DNA of 45,996 bases from JAJXWB01 sp039808645 (GTDB taxonomy: Bacteria > Pseudomonadota > Alphaproteobacteria > Rhizobiales > Beijerinckiaceae), in the NCBI GenBank assembly GCA_039808645.1, contig JBDHTL010000010.1:1-45996 (forward strand), in the 5' to 3' direction. Under the pieces are notes generated by a model. The model did no database searches and was not told where the DNA came from. It saw nothing but the letters and a program-made list of their open reading frames with translations. The first letter of the stretch is position 1; each line of letters begins with the position of its first letter. Positions 30,356 through 38,605 of the stretch are shown here, in pieces. The translations under genes and the position numbers were made by a program.

Positions 30356-31132
30356 ATGGCATCGGTCGCGCACGGCGAGGAACACACGGAACATGCCCAT
30401 CACTGGGAAGTCAGCTGGGCCCCGATGGCGGTCGCCTTCGGCACGATGTTCCTTGTTCCGCTGACATTCGTGTTTCTGCTCGTCTACCACGCGCCGCTGC
30501 TCGGCATTGTCAGCGCAGGCGTCGGCTTCCCGCTGGTTCTGGCGGGCGTCGCGAAATGGGTCCACGAAGGCGCAACGCAGAAGGCGGCCATCGAAAACGT
30601 TTCGCCCGTGGGAATCGGCGTCTTCATCATCGGCGAAATTCTGATCTTCATCGGCCTTTTCGCCAGCTACTGGGCGCTGCGCCTGTCGAGCGGCGCCGCC
30701 TGGCCGCCGCCCGGAACGCCCGAAATCAGCAAGATCCTGCCGCTCGTCATGACCGTGATCCTCGTCACGTCCAGCCTGACCTATCATGCCGCCGAAGTTC
30801 GCTTCCGCGCCGGCGACAATGCGGGCTTCGTCAAATGGGTCGTGATCACGCTGATCGTCGGCGTGCTGTTTCTCGGCTGCACCGTCTACGAATACGATCA
30901 CCTGATTCACGAGGGCTTCATCCCCGGCAAGAACCAGTATTCCGCGGCATTCTACTCGCTGACCGGCTTCCACGCGTCGCATGTCTTCGTCGGGCTCGCG
31001 ACCTTCGCCGCCATTCTGATCGGCGTGCTCAAGTCGAGGGTGAATCCGAACTTTGTCCTGGTGGCCGGCATCTACTGGCACTTCGTCGACGTCGTCTGGT
31101 TCTTCGTCGCTTCGCAGGTCTACTTCTGGTGA
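30356..31132 (+). CDS. coxC: Cytochrome c oxidase subunit III
   Basis: A 258-residue inner-membrane protein with about seven hydrophobic segments. Subunit III stabilises the catalytic subunit I. Family landmarks are GVFIIGEILIFIGLFASYWA in the middle, SLTGFHASHVFVGLATF, and the C-terminus HFVDVVWFFVASQVYFW. An N-terminal His/Glu-rich stretch (HGEEHTEHAHH) precedes the first helix. The ribosome site GGAGGAATTC is very strong. The SCO gene begins at or just after its stop. In this operon subunit III precedes II and I, unlike the common order II-I-III. Confidence 0.93.
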   Translation: MASVAHGEEHTEHAHHWEVSWAPMAVAFGTMFLVPLTFVFLLVYHAPLLGIVSAGVGFPLVLAGVAKWVHEGATQKAAIENVSPVGIGVFIIGEILIFIGLFASYWALRLSSGAAWPPPGTPEISKILPLVMTVILVTSSLTYHAAEVRFRAGDNAGFVKWVVITLIVGVLFLGCTVYEYDHLIHEGFIPGKNQYSAAFYSLTGFHASHVFVGLATFAAILIGVLKSRVNPNFVLVAGIYWHFVDVVWFFVASQVYFW

Positions 31133-31146
31133 CGGGTCGGGCGCTC

Positions 31147-31998
31147 ATGGACGCGCGCGCCGTGGGCAAGCGCGCGCTGCGCCTTCTGGCGGCCGCGGCG
31201 CTGCTCGCGGCTTCGGCGGCCAATGGAGCGTCCGCGCAATATTTCCGGCGGCCGCCCTCCGACCTCAATCCTGAAATCCTGCAAATCGACGAAAAGGCCG
31301 TACTCGGCCGCTCGCTCGACGGCGCCGTGGAATTCGTCGACCAGAACGGCGCGGCCTTCCGATGGGACGAGATGCAGGGCAAGCCGACCCTGCTGGTTCT
31401 GGCCTACTACACCTGCGACGGCAGCTGTTCGATCGTGAACGCGACGCTGCGCGATCTGCTCAAGGACAGGATGCGCTCACGCCCGGGAGTCGATTTCAAT
31501 CTCGTGACAGTCTCCTTCGACCGGCGCGACAATCTGGAATCGACGAACGCATTCCAGAAGCATCTGGAACTGGCGGGCGATCTGGCGAACGTGTGGAGAT
31601 TCGCGACGTTCCGCAACGAGGCGGACCTGAAGGCGCAAACCGAGAAGATCGGGTTCAAGTTCTTCTGGTCGCCGCAGGACGGCGTCTTTCTTCATCCCGG
31701 CGTCTTCCTGTTCTTTTCGCCGACAGGCCGTCTCGCACGGGTTCTCTATCAGCAGGATATCGCGACGAAGGATGTCGAGCTCGCCGTTCTCGAGGCGCGC
31801 GAGGGCGATTTCCGCGCCAACGAACTCGTCAATTACGCCGTCAGCCTTTGCTACAGCTACAATTACAAGGACGGCAAGTACCAGCTGAACATCCCGATCT
31901 TCGTCGGTGTCGGCGCGCTGATTTCCGGAATTCTGACATTCGCTTTCGCGAGCCTGATCTTCAGGAGGCGGTCGCGCGCGCAATTGAGGAGGGCTTGA
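31147..31998 (+). CDS. SCO family copper chaperone with C-terminal membrane anchor
   Basis: A 283-residue exported protein that should deliver copper to the CuA site of subunit II. Signal peptide at residues 1-30 (ends NGASA), then a thioredoxin-like SCO domain with the copper ligands Cys90 and Cys94 (CDGSC) and His183 (FLHPGVFLFF), and a transmembrane helix at about 250-272 followed by a basic tail. Classical SCO1 proteins have only an N-terminal anchor, so the C-terminal helix is a variant. An upstream GTG (31129) overlapping the coxC stop is an alternative start. It lies between subunits III and II. Confidence 0.88.
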   Translation: MDARAVGKRALRLLAAAALLAASAANGASAQYFRRPPSDLNPEILQIDEKAVLGRSLDGAVEFVDQNGAAFRWDEMQGKPTLLVLAYYTCDGSCSIVNATLRDLLKDRMRSRPGVDFNLVTVSFDRRDNLESTNAFQKHLELAGDLANVWRFATFRNEADLKAQTEKIGFKFFWSPQDGVFLHPGVFLFFSPTGRLARVLYQQDIATKDVELAVLEAREGDFRANELVNYAVSLCYSYNYKDGKYQLNIPIFVGVGALISGILTFAFASLIFRRRSRAQLRRA

Positions 31999-32000
31999 CT

Positions 32001-32750
32001 ATGCGGTTGCGACACGGCTTGGCGGCGTGGCTCATCGGCGCGCTCGTGGCGGGTCCCGCGCTTGCGGCGGAGGAAAGGAGCGTGATCATCAATCCGACGA
32101 CGGCGTGGAATCACGCATGGAACGAGATTCTGATCGACCTTTTCGTCATCGGCGGCGTGTTCGGCCTGATCGGCGCATGGTTCCTCGTCAAGTATCGCAC
32201 GACCGACGAGAATGCTGTCGGCGCCGCCGAACCGCTCAATCTCGAAAAGGCGTTGGCCTGGGCGCTCGTGCCGGCCGCGATCTTCATGGCGGACGACTTC
32301 CTGCTGTCCGCCAAGGGCTGGTCGCTCTGGAACATCCAGCGCTCGGTTCCGCCGAACGCGCTGGAGATCAAGGTCCTGGCGACGCGCTGGAATTTCGAGT
32401 TCGAATATCCGAACGGCGCGAAGGATATCGATCTGATCGTTCCGGTCGGACAGCCGGTCGTGCTGCGCATGACGGCCAACGATGTCATCCATTCCTTCGG
32501 GCTCAACGAATACAGGTTGAAGGAAGACATCATGCCCGGCCGCATCACCCATCTCTGGTTCCTGCCGGACAAGCCGCTGGAGTCGAAAGTGGTCTGCGTC
32601 GAATTCTGCGGCCACGGCCATTCGGAGATGAACAGCTCGGTCAAGGCGGTGCCGAAGGCGGATTACGACGCCTGGCTCGCCAGCAAGACGAAGAAGAGGA
32701 CGAGCCTGCTCGAAGGCCGGGGCGCGACGCCCGCGGTTGCGCTGAACTGA
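32001..32750 (+). CDS. coxB: Cytochrome c oxidase subunit II (CuA subunit)
   Basis: A 249-residue subunit that accepts electrons from cytochrome c through the binuclear CuA centre. Signal peptide (residues 1-22), two transmembrane helices (about 42-64 and 84-104), then a periplasmic cupredoxin domain. All CuA ligands are present: His164 (DVIHSFG), Cys199, Glu201, Cys203, His207 and Met210 (CVEFCGHGHSEM). It has no fused cytochrome c domain, unlike many A2-type caa3 enzymes, so a separate cytochrome c is needed. GAGGAGG lies 9 nt before the ATG, and its start is 2 nt after the SCO stop. Confidence 0.95.
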   Translation: MRLRHGLAAWLIGALVAGPALAAEERSVIINPTTAWNHAWNEILIDLFVIGGVFGLIGAWFLVKYRTTDENAVGAAEPLNLEKALAWALVPAAIFMADDFLLSAKGWSLWNIQRSVPPNALEIKVLATRWNFEFEYPNGAKDIDLIVPVGQPVVLRMTANDVIHSFGLNEYRLKEDIMPGRITHLWFLPDKPLESKVVCVEFCGHGHSEMNSSVKAVPKADYDAWLASKTKKRTSLLEGRGATPAVALN

Positions 32751-32766
32751 TATCCGGAGCCGAACC

Positions 32767-34413
32767 ATGACTGCAATCACCGACCATGCCCCGGCGCCGG
32801 CCGGGTTCCGGATCAGCGAGTGGATCTTCACGACCGATCACAAGCGGATCGGCATTCTGTATCTGATCGGCTCGCTGGCGGCGCTGACCGTCGCGGGCGT
32901 CATGGCGCTCGGCATCCGCATCGAGCAGGGCGCGATCGGCGAGTCCGGGTTGATGAACTATTTCGTTCTCGACTTCGGCAAGAACCTGACGACCGCAACG
33001 GCCTACAATACGGCGCTCTACTTTCACGGCGCCGCGATGATCCTGGCCTTCCTCATTCCGGGCCTGACGGGCTTCGCCGCCAATTATCTGGTGCCGCTAA
33101 TGCTCGGCGCGCCCGACGTCGCCTTCCCGCGCATCAACGCGCTCAGCCTGTGGTTGTTCTGGGCCGGCATCGTCGTCGCGCTGCTCACCTTTGTCGTGCC
33201 GGACAAGCCGGACATCATGTGGACGGGCTATCCGCCCTATTCCATCGTGACCGACGCGAATACGGCGCTCTACGTGTTCACCGTGCACCTGATCGGCTTC
33301 TCCTCGATCCTCGGCGCGGTCAACTTCCTGGTCACGATCATCTACATGCGCGCGCCGGGCATGGGCTGGAACCAGATGAACATGTTCGTCTGGACCACCT
33401 TCGCCGCCTTCATGATCCAGATCGTATTCGTGCCGGTGCTGGCGGCGGCGGTGACGCTGCTCCTGTTCGACAAATATCTGAACACGGGCTTCTTCGATCC
33501 GTCCCGCGGCGGCGACGTGCTGCTCTACCAGAACCTGTTCTGGTTCTACTCGCACCCTGCCGTCTACGTGATCTTCCTGCCGGCGATGGGGCTGCTCTAC
33601 GAGATCGTCGCCACCCAGGCGAAGAACCCGATCTTCAACTACAAGGCGGCCGTCTACGGCGGCATCGTCGGCATTCTCGTCATCACCGGCGAGGTATGGG
33701 TGCATCATCTCTATATCGCCGGCATGCCGGACTGGCTGCGCATCGGCATGATGGTGACGACGCTGCTGATCTCCGTGCCCGTCGGCCTGATGGTGATCTC
33801 GCTGTGGGGCACGCTCTACAAGGGCGCGATCACGTATAACGTCGCCATGCGCTACGTCGTCGTCTGCATGTTCCTGATTCTGGTCGGCGGGCTGACCGGC
33901 ATTCCGCTCGCGATCACCTCGATGACCGTGCATCTCTCGGAGACGAGTTTCGTCCACGCGCATTTCCATTTCATCATGGGCATGATGGCGACCTACGCGC
34001 TGTTCGCCGCGGTCTACTTCTGGTTCCCGAAGATCACCGGCCGCTCCGCGGACAGCAGGCTCGCCAAGGCGGCGTTCTGGTGCAATCTGGCCGGAACGCA
34101 GGTGACCTTCTGGCCTCTGTTCATGATCGGCGTCCGGGGCATGCCGCGGCGCTACTGGAACTACGACATGTATCCGCAGTTCGAGCCCTACCACCAGGTC
34201 GCGACGCTCGGCGCCTTCATTACCGCCGTCGGCATCGCGCTGATGATCGTCGGCTGGATCGTTTCGGCGATGCGCGGGCCGAAGGTCGGGCCCAATCCAT
34301 GGAAGTCGAGATCGCTGGAATGGACTCACGCGGAAAGCCCGCCGGGCCCTGGCAATTTCCCCAAGCCGGTCACGGTGTCCCAGACCTGGACGCCCTACGA
34401 TTATCACGTCTGA
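32767..34413 (+). CDS. coxA: Cytochrome c oxidase subunit I, A2 type
   Basis: A 548-residue catalytic subunit with 12 transmembrane helices that reduces oxygen to water and pumps protons. Ligands: His87 and His401 for the low-spin heme, His399 for the high-spin heme, and His263, His313 and His314 for CuB. Tyr267, the cross-linked Tyr, is present. Helix VI reads FWFYSHPAVY: the D-channel Glu of A1 enzymes (GHPEVY) is replaced by the YS pair that defines the A2 subfamily. It follows subunit II by 16 nt with a modest ribosome site (GGAG). A 7-bp hairpin lies after the stop. Confidence 0.96.
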   Translation: MTAITDHAPAPAGFRISEWIFTTDHKRIGILYLIGSLAALTVAGVMALGIRIEQGAIGESGLMNYFVLDFGKNLTTATAYNTALYFHGAAMILAFLIPGLTGFAANYLVPLMLGAPDVAFPRINALSLWLFWAGIVVALLTFVVPDKPDIMWTGYPPYSIVTDANTALYVFTVHLIGFSSILGAVNFLVTIIYMRAPGMGWNQMNMFVWTTFAAFMIQIVFVPVLAAAVTLLLFDKYLNTGFFDPSRGGDVLLYQNLFWFYSHPAVYVIFLPAMGLLYEIVATQAKNPIFNYKAAVYGGIVGILVITGEVWVHHLYIAGMPDWLRIGMMVTTLLISVPVGLMVISLWGTLYKGAITYNVAMRYVVVCMFLILVGGLTGIPLAITSMTVHLSETSFVHAHFHFIMGMMATYALFAAVYFWFPKITGRSADSRLAKAAFWCNLAGTQVTFWPLFMIGVRGMPRRYWNYDMYPQFEPYHQVATLGAFITAVGIALMIVGWIVSAMRGPKVGPNPWKSRSLEWTHAESPPGPGNFPKPVTVSQTWTPYDYHV

Positions 34414-34429
34414 GCGCACGATCAGGAAT

Positions 34430-34447
34430 CCGCCCCGCGTGGGGCGG
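34430..34447 (+). terminator. Short hairpin after coxA
   Basis: CCGCCCC-GCGT-GGGGCGG, a perfect 7-bp GC stem with a 4-nt loop, lies 16 nt after the coxA stop; no T-run follows. It probably trims or attenuates the transcript before the smaller downstream genes rather than ending it fully. Confidence 0.45.
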
Positions 34448-34479
34448 GTCTCGTTCACCCGAACATCGAAGCGAGCGTT

Positions 34480-34611
34480 GTGAGCGACCAGTTTCCGCCC
34501 CGGCAGCCGCGCGGCAGGCGCGGCATGATCCTTCTTCTTGCGGCCTTCTTCGCGCTGGCGGCCTTCATGTACGCCAGCATGATGTTCAAGATCGTCAAGT
34601 ACGGCCCATGA
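34480..34611 (+). CDS. Small single-helix membrane protein of the oxidase operon (43 residues)
   Basis: GTG start, reading MSDQFPPRQPRGRRGMILLL followed by a hydrophobic run to about residue 38 and ending KIVKYGP. A short polar, Arg-rich N-terminus and one transmembrane helix are typical of the small CoxF-like or subunit-IV-like proteins that follow coxA in alphaproteobacterial oxidase operons. It may be a small oxidase subunit or an assembly aid. The stop overlaps an ATG (ATGA at 34608-34611). No obvious ribosome site is present, so confidence rests on composition and position. Confidence 0.6.
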   Translation: MSDQFPPRQPRGRRGMILLLAAFFALAAFMYASMMFKIVKYGP

Positions 34612-34703
34612 TTGTCGCGCCCGCCGGCCTGCCGCAGCGGTTCGCGGCGACGTCATGCGAGACCGGCCGCCGTCTTTGCCCGGCGCGCGGGGCTCGGGCA
34701 TGA
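34608..34703 (+). other. Coupling mini-ORF (31 codons) between two oxidase-operon genes
   Basis: ATG 34608 overlaps the previous stop in ATGA and ends at TGA 34701-34703, which again overlaps the next ATG (34700) in ATGA. The peptide (MIVAPAGLPQRFAATSCETG and 11 more residues) has no recognisable feature. It may only re-load ribosomes for the next gene, or be chance. Confidence 0.25.
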
Positions 34704-36106
34704 GCGTCATCGTCTCCCGGGCGGCCGCTCCCGACAGCGGGGCCCGCGCGCTCGCGCCCGAGGCGATCCGGCGCGAACTGGCGGGATGGGCCTGGCTCGC
34801 AATCGGCGCGCTCGCCGTCGCCGGCGCTTTCTCGATCCTGCTCGCGCTTTCGAGACTGCCCGGCATCGAGCGGATCGCGCGCTGGCCGTTCGGCTTCTTC
34901 GGCAGCGGGCTCGTCATTCACGTCGTATTCTCCATCGTCGTCTGGCTGCTGGCGATGTTCGCGCTGCTGCTGTCGCACGCGACCCTGCGCGCGGACGGCC
35001 CCGTCCGCGCGGCGGCGCTCGGGCCGATGGGGCAAGCGCTGACCGCGCTCGCCTTCCCCTGCCTGTTCGCGCCGGCCTTTCTCGATTCCGGCGTTCCGGA
35101 ACTCACCAATTACGTCCCGCTCATCCGGCACCCCGCCTACGATATCGGGCTCGGCCTGCTGGCCTGCGGAATTCTGGCGCCGGTCGCGCGCCTGTTCCTC
35201 AATCTGGCCGGACGCGCGCGGCCTTTGCCCGGGCCCGTGCTGGCCGTCGCCACCGGCGGCTTCGTCTATGTCGTCTCGCTCGTCTGTTTCGCATGCGCCG
35301 CGGTCATCCTGGTCCGGGCGGGCAAGCTGGACACGTCGCGCGAATATCTGTTCTGGGGCGGCGGGCACGTCCTGCAATTCGTCTACGTCTCCCTGATGTT
35401 CGGAATCTGGGCGTCGCTCGCGCGCGACAGCTTCGGCGAGAATGTCGTGGATCCCGATATCTTCAGGCTCTGTATCCTGCTGCTGGCGGTCTTCTGCCTG
35501 CCGGCGCCGATGTTCTATCGGTCGTTCGAGGCCTTCTCGATCAAGCAGCATTCGGCATTCCGCGTGCTGCAATTCGTCCTGGCGCTGCCGACCCTTCTGT
35601 TTGCGGTCTCGATGCTCGCCAATGCGCTTTCGATCGCGCGCCCTTCGCAATGGCCGTGGCGCAAGCCCGCCTTCGTCGCCCTGGCCATGTCGCTTGCGTC
35701 CTGCGCGGTCGGCGGCGTCATGGGCATGATGATCTCGGGCTCGGACACGCGTACGCCCGCGCATTATCACGCGATGATGACCGCCGTCAGCGTAGCCTGC
35801 ATGGGAATGCTGTTGACGTGGGGGCTGAGGGAGCTCGATCGGCGCGCCGTATCGGAGTGGGCGACGCGGCCGCTGATCTGCGCCTATGGCGCCGGGCAGA
35901 TCGCGGCTTCGGTCGGCCTGTTTCTGGCGGGCGGCTACGGCGCGCCGCGCAAGACGACGGCCGCCGCGACGGCGCTGGTCGACGGCGCCGTCCTCGGCAT
36001 GTACCTGCACGGCCTCGGCGCCCTCTTCGCCGTCATCGGCGGCGCCGCCTTCGTCATCGTCGCCGTCCGCGCGCTGGCGCGCGCGCGAACCGTCGCAGCG
36101 CGCTGA
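34700..36106 (+). CDS. Heme-copper oxidase subunit I-like membrane protein lacking CuB histidines
   Basis: A 468-residue protein with about 12 hydrophobic segments, distantly related to subunit I/NorB proteins. Histidines at heme-ligand-like places are present: His74 in the second long helix (LVIHVVFSIVVW), His355 and His357 (PAHYHAMM), and one CuB-like His223 (WGGGHVLQFVY). The His-His pair of helix VII is not found in the matching helix (about 254-272), so a complete CuB or FeB site is unlikely. It may carry heme for electron transfer, serve in assembly or sense a gas. ATG 34700 overlaps the mini-ORF; ATG 34655 is an alternative. The tlpA-like gene begins 1 nt after its stop. Confidence 0.75.
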   Translation: MSVIVSRAAAPDSGARALAPEAIRRELAGWAWLAIGALAVAGAFSILLALSRLPGIERIARWPFGFFGSGLVIHVVFSIVVWLLAMFALLLSHATLRADGPVRAAALGPMGQALTALAFPCLFAPAFLDSGVPELTNYVPLIRHPAYDIGLGLLACGILAPVARLFLNLAGRARPLPGPVLAVATGGFVYVVSLVCFACAAVILVRAGKLDTSREYLFWGGGHVLQFVYVSLMFGIWASLARDSFGENVVDPDIFRLCILLLAVFCLPAPMFYRSFEAFSIKQHSAFRVLQFVLALPTLLFAVSMLANALSIARPSQWPWRKPAFVALAMSLASCAVGGVMGMMISGSDTRTPAHYHAMMTAVSVACMGMLLTWGLRELDRRAVSEWATRPLICAYGAGQIAASVGLFLAGGYGAPRKTTAAATALVDGAVLGMYLHGLGALFAVIGGAAFVIVAVRALARARTVAAR

Positions 36107-36107
36107 C

Positions 36108-36671
36108 ATGCGCTTCGGCGCGCGCGCGGGAGCCGCCCTGCTCGGGCTCGCCGGGGCCGGCCTGTTCGCCGCGGCGGCCTGGCTCGTCCTGCAGCCCTCG
36201 GGGCATCGCAGGTTCATGGGCGTGGCGTCGAATCGACCCGTGGTTCTCTCGCCCTTTCTCGACGAGGCCGGCCAGCGCATTTCCATCGAAGCCTATCGTG
36301 GCAGGCTCGTCGTGCTGAACCTCTGGGCGACCTGGTGTGCGCCCTGTATCGAGGAAATGCCGTCGCTCGACCGTCTGGCGGGCCGCCTGCCCGAAAGCGC
36401 GTTCGCGGTGCTGGCGGTGAGCCAGGACGTCGGCGGCGCGAAAACGGCCAAGCCGGCATTCGAACGTCTAAACCCGCGTCGGCTGAAGCTCTACCTCGAT
36501 CCCGACCGCAGGCTTGGCGCCGAAATCGGCGTCCGCGGCATGCCGACGACGCTGATCCTCGGCCCGGATGGCGCGCCACTCTCCTACTGCGAGGGGGCCG
36601 TCGCATGGGACGACGAGGCGATGATCGACTACCTGCACAAGCTCGCGAAAAGCGCTGCGCCCGCAGGGTGA
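36108..36671 (+). CDS. TlpA-like thioredoxin family protein, membrane-anchored
   Basis: A 187-residue protein with an N-terminal membrane anchor (about 7-28) and a periplasmic thioredoxin fold. The active site is WCAPC (Cys77, Cys80), followed by a GMPTT cis-proline loop. In oxidase operons such proteins reduce the CuA-ligand cysteines of subunit II or the SCO chaperone before copper loading. It starts 1 nt after the previous gene and is the last gene of the operon. A perfect 16-bp palindrome overlaps its stop. Confidence 0.88.
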   Translation: MRFGARAGAALLGLAGAGLFAAAAWLVLQPSGHRRFMGVASNRPVVLSPFLDEAGQRISIEAYRGRLVVLNLWATWCAPCIEEMPSLDRLAGRLPESAFAVLAVSQDVGGAKTAKPAFERLNPRRLKLYLDPDRRLGAEIGVRGMPTTLILGPDGAPLSYCEGAVAWDDEAMIDYLHKLAKSAAPAG

Positions 36672-37097
36672 CGAAGCGCTTCGTCCTGGCGGTCACGCCG
36701 GAGAATTCGGCCCGCCGACGAGAGCGCTGCCCGGGCGGGCGACGGCGGGGCGCCGGCCGTCCGATCCTCGCAACACTTCCTTTGCCGGTCTTCGGGGGCG
36801 TCGGGTCTGCCACGTCGGGTTTGGGCAGGCCATACCGTTTGAGTTAAGTTAATGGTCTGGCTCTCGAGGGGCGCGATTAGGACGACGGCCGAATTTTGCG
36901 CGCGTCTCGCTTCGATCTCACATGCGCATTTGTGCGAAAGCCGCGGCCTGAATTGCGACTTGCGGGCCGGCGCGCAAAGTACATTGTAGGCGAGAATGGG
37001 GGTCCGACGACGAGAGAGCCGATTGCATGGCGCGAGGCGGCGGGACTATTCAGCCGGGGGCGAACGTTCGCGCAGATGCGCGAGACACAGTCTGGCG
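36672..37097. other. Convergent intergenic region without a supported gene
   Basis: This 426-bp gap lies between the convergent tlpA-like and receiver genes. A perfect palindrome GACGAAGCGCTTCGTC spans 36670-36685, at the tlpA stop, and may act in termination. Short open frames on both strands (for example 36896-37168 plus) have no recognisable motif or ribosome site. Nothing else is seen. Confidence 0.5.
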
Positions 37098-37502
37098 CTA
37101 CGGCGCATGTTGCGCGCCGAATATCCGCGCCAGCGACGCGAATTCGATCGGCTTTGTCAGCAGCTTGACGTCCTGCAAGCCGGAAATCGCGGCGACGGAC
37201 CGGCCCAGCCTGAGGAAATCCGGGCCGCCTCCGCTGACGATCACGAGTTGAATCGGTTGCGCGTGATCGACGACGAAATCGCCGAGCCATTGTGCGAGCT
37301 GAAAGCCGTTGATCTGCGGCATGGCAAGATCGAGGACCACTATTTTCGGTCGAAGCGCCTTGCACCGCTCCTTGAATTCCACCGGGTTCGTGAGGACGAA
37401 CGCGCTGCGGCCGCACTGCTCCGCCGCGTCCCGGACATAGCCGGCAAAACTCTCGTTATCATCGACGATAAGGACATCCGCCTTGAGGTCGGTAACTGAC
37501 AC
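37098..37502 (-). CDS. Stand-alone response regulator receiver domain protein
   Basis: A 134-residue single receiver domain from the GTG at 37502 (MSVTDLKADVLIVDDNESF). The acidic pair is Asp14/Asp15, the phosphorylation site Asp58 (VVLDLAMPQINGF), the switch residue Ser90 (VIVSGG) and the conserved Lys117 (LLTKP). There is no output domain. Such proteins (CheY/DivK-like) act in phosphorelays, and the two nearby hybrid kinases are candidate partners. An ATG at 37619 would add 39 residues of unusual composition. It is divergent from the HTH regulator gene. Confidence 0.85.
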   Translation of the reverse strand: MSVTDLKADVLIVDDNESFAGYVRDAAEQCGRSAFVLTNPVEFKERCKALRPKIVVLDLAMPQINGFQLAQWLGDFVVDHAQPIQLVIVSGGGPDFLRLGRSVAAISGLQDVKLLTKPIEFASLARIFGAQHAP

Positions 37503-37708
37503 CGCTGCCCCGCCCCAAAATGTGCGCGCTCCGCACGGAACCTGCGCAATCGATCTCCCCAGGATCGTATTGCCGAAATTCTCTTTACGATTCTGACGCG
37601 ACGCTATCACCATGCGCAAACTTGCTCAAGAAGCGGGGCCGTCCAGCGTCATCTCCGGCTTGGCGCGCGAGGCGACGTGGCGCTCGCGAAATCGGACCGG
37701 ATAGCAAG

Positions 37709-38500
37709 ATGGCGGCAAACGAAAACCAGGGAGCAAGGCCGGATCGCATGGGCGAAGCGACTGCAAATTTCGAGCGGTTCAAGCATCACTTCTCTCTGAA
37801 GTTGCGGGAACTCAGCCAGAAGAACGGTTCGATCAACAAGGTGTGTTCCGACCTGAAGATCAACCGGCAGCAATTCGCAAAATATCTTTCCGGCGCCACT
37901 CTGCCGTCCGTCTACATGCTGCAGCGCTGCATCACGTATTTCGATGTCGATCCGAGCGTATTCTTTCTCAAGAGGGCGCAGCGCAAGCTTTCTCAGGATC
38001 ATGTCGCGGAAGACGATCAAGTCCCGGCATTGCCCGAGGGCTTCTACATGGACTATTCCATGTCGAACAGCGAAGCCGATACCGTCGAGATCGGTCTGTG
38101 GCGGTTCGAGCGAAACGCGCGAGTCCTGTTGTGTTTCGGACAATTGCCGGATCCTCGCATCCGGCGGGGGCTGGCCGGCTATTCCGGCGTCGTGTCGACC
38201 CTGGGCTCTCACTATCTGCTGAAGGCGAAAGCCGACAATCCCAACGTCATAGCAGTCATGACCCTCTCGAAACTCGAGTTTTCGATCAACGACCTTTGCG
38301 CGTTGAAGATCACGGCGGACAGCATACGCGGCACGATGCAGGAATCGCGGACGATCCTGCGATACATCGGGGAGAAGATCGAAATCGCGGAGGTTCTCGC
38401 CGAGCGGTGCGGCCTGTTGGCCTACAGCGCGCTCGACGAAACGTCCCGGGCCGTCGTCGACAATCTGGCGGATCGGACGATCGCCCGGAACCGCGGTTGA
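37709..38500 (+). CDS. XRE-like helix-turn-helix transcriptional regulator
   Basis: A 263-residue protein. The N-terminal helix-turn-helix of the lambda-repressor/XRE type lies at about residues 28-80 (GSINKVCSDLKINRQQFAKY, then GATLPSVYMLQRC, ending DVDPSVFFL). The remaining 170 residues form a domain I do not recognise (MDYSMSNSEADTVEIGLWRF, then GHYLLKAKAD-like SHYLLKAKADNP), possibly a sensor. Several in-frame upstream starts exist; ATG 37709 was chosen because the protein-like sequence begins there with a weak GGA upstream. It is divergent from the receiver gene, which it may control. Confidence 0.75.
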   Translation: MAANENQGARPDRMGEATANFERFKHHFSLKLRELSQKNGSINKVCSDLKINRQQFAKYLSGATLPSVYMLQRCITYFDVDPSVFFLKRAQRKLSQDHVAEDDQVPALPEGFYMDYSMSNSEADTVEIGLWRFERNARVLLCFGQLPDPRIRRGLAGYSGVVSTLGSHYLLKAKADNPNVIAVMTLSKLEFSINDLCALKITADSIRGTMQESRTILRYIGEKIEIAEVLAERCGLLAYSALDETSRAVVDNLADRTIARNRG

Positions 38501-38605
38501 CCGGGCCATTGCCGCAAATTGACTGCCGACGTCGCAAATTGCGCCCGTTGTCCGCGCCCGGGAAGCCGGTAGCCTTTGGAGTCCGATCCTCGAACCTGAC
38601 GGTGT

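Noticed and set aside
33097..34917. A 606-codon minus-strand frame opposite coxA
   Set aside because: Antisense to coxA, whose ligand residues are fully conserved; the translation has no recognisable fold.
36896..37168. Possible 90-residue protein in the tlpA-receiver gap
   Set aside because: No ribosome site, basic low-complexity sequence, overlaps the receiver gene 3' end.
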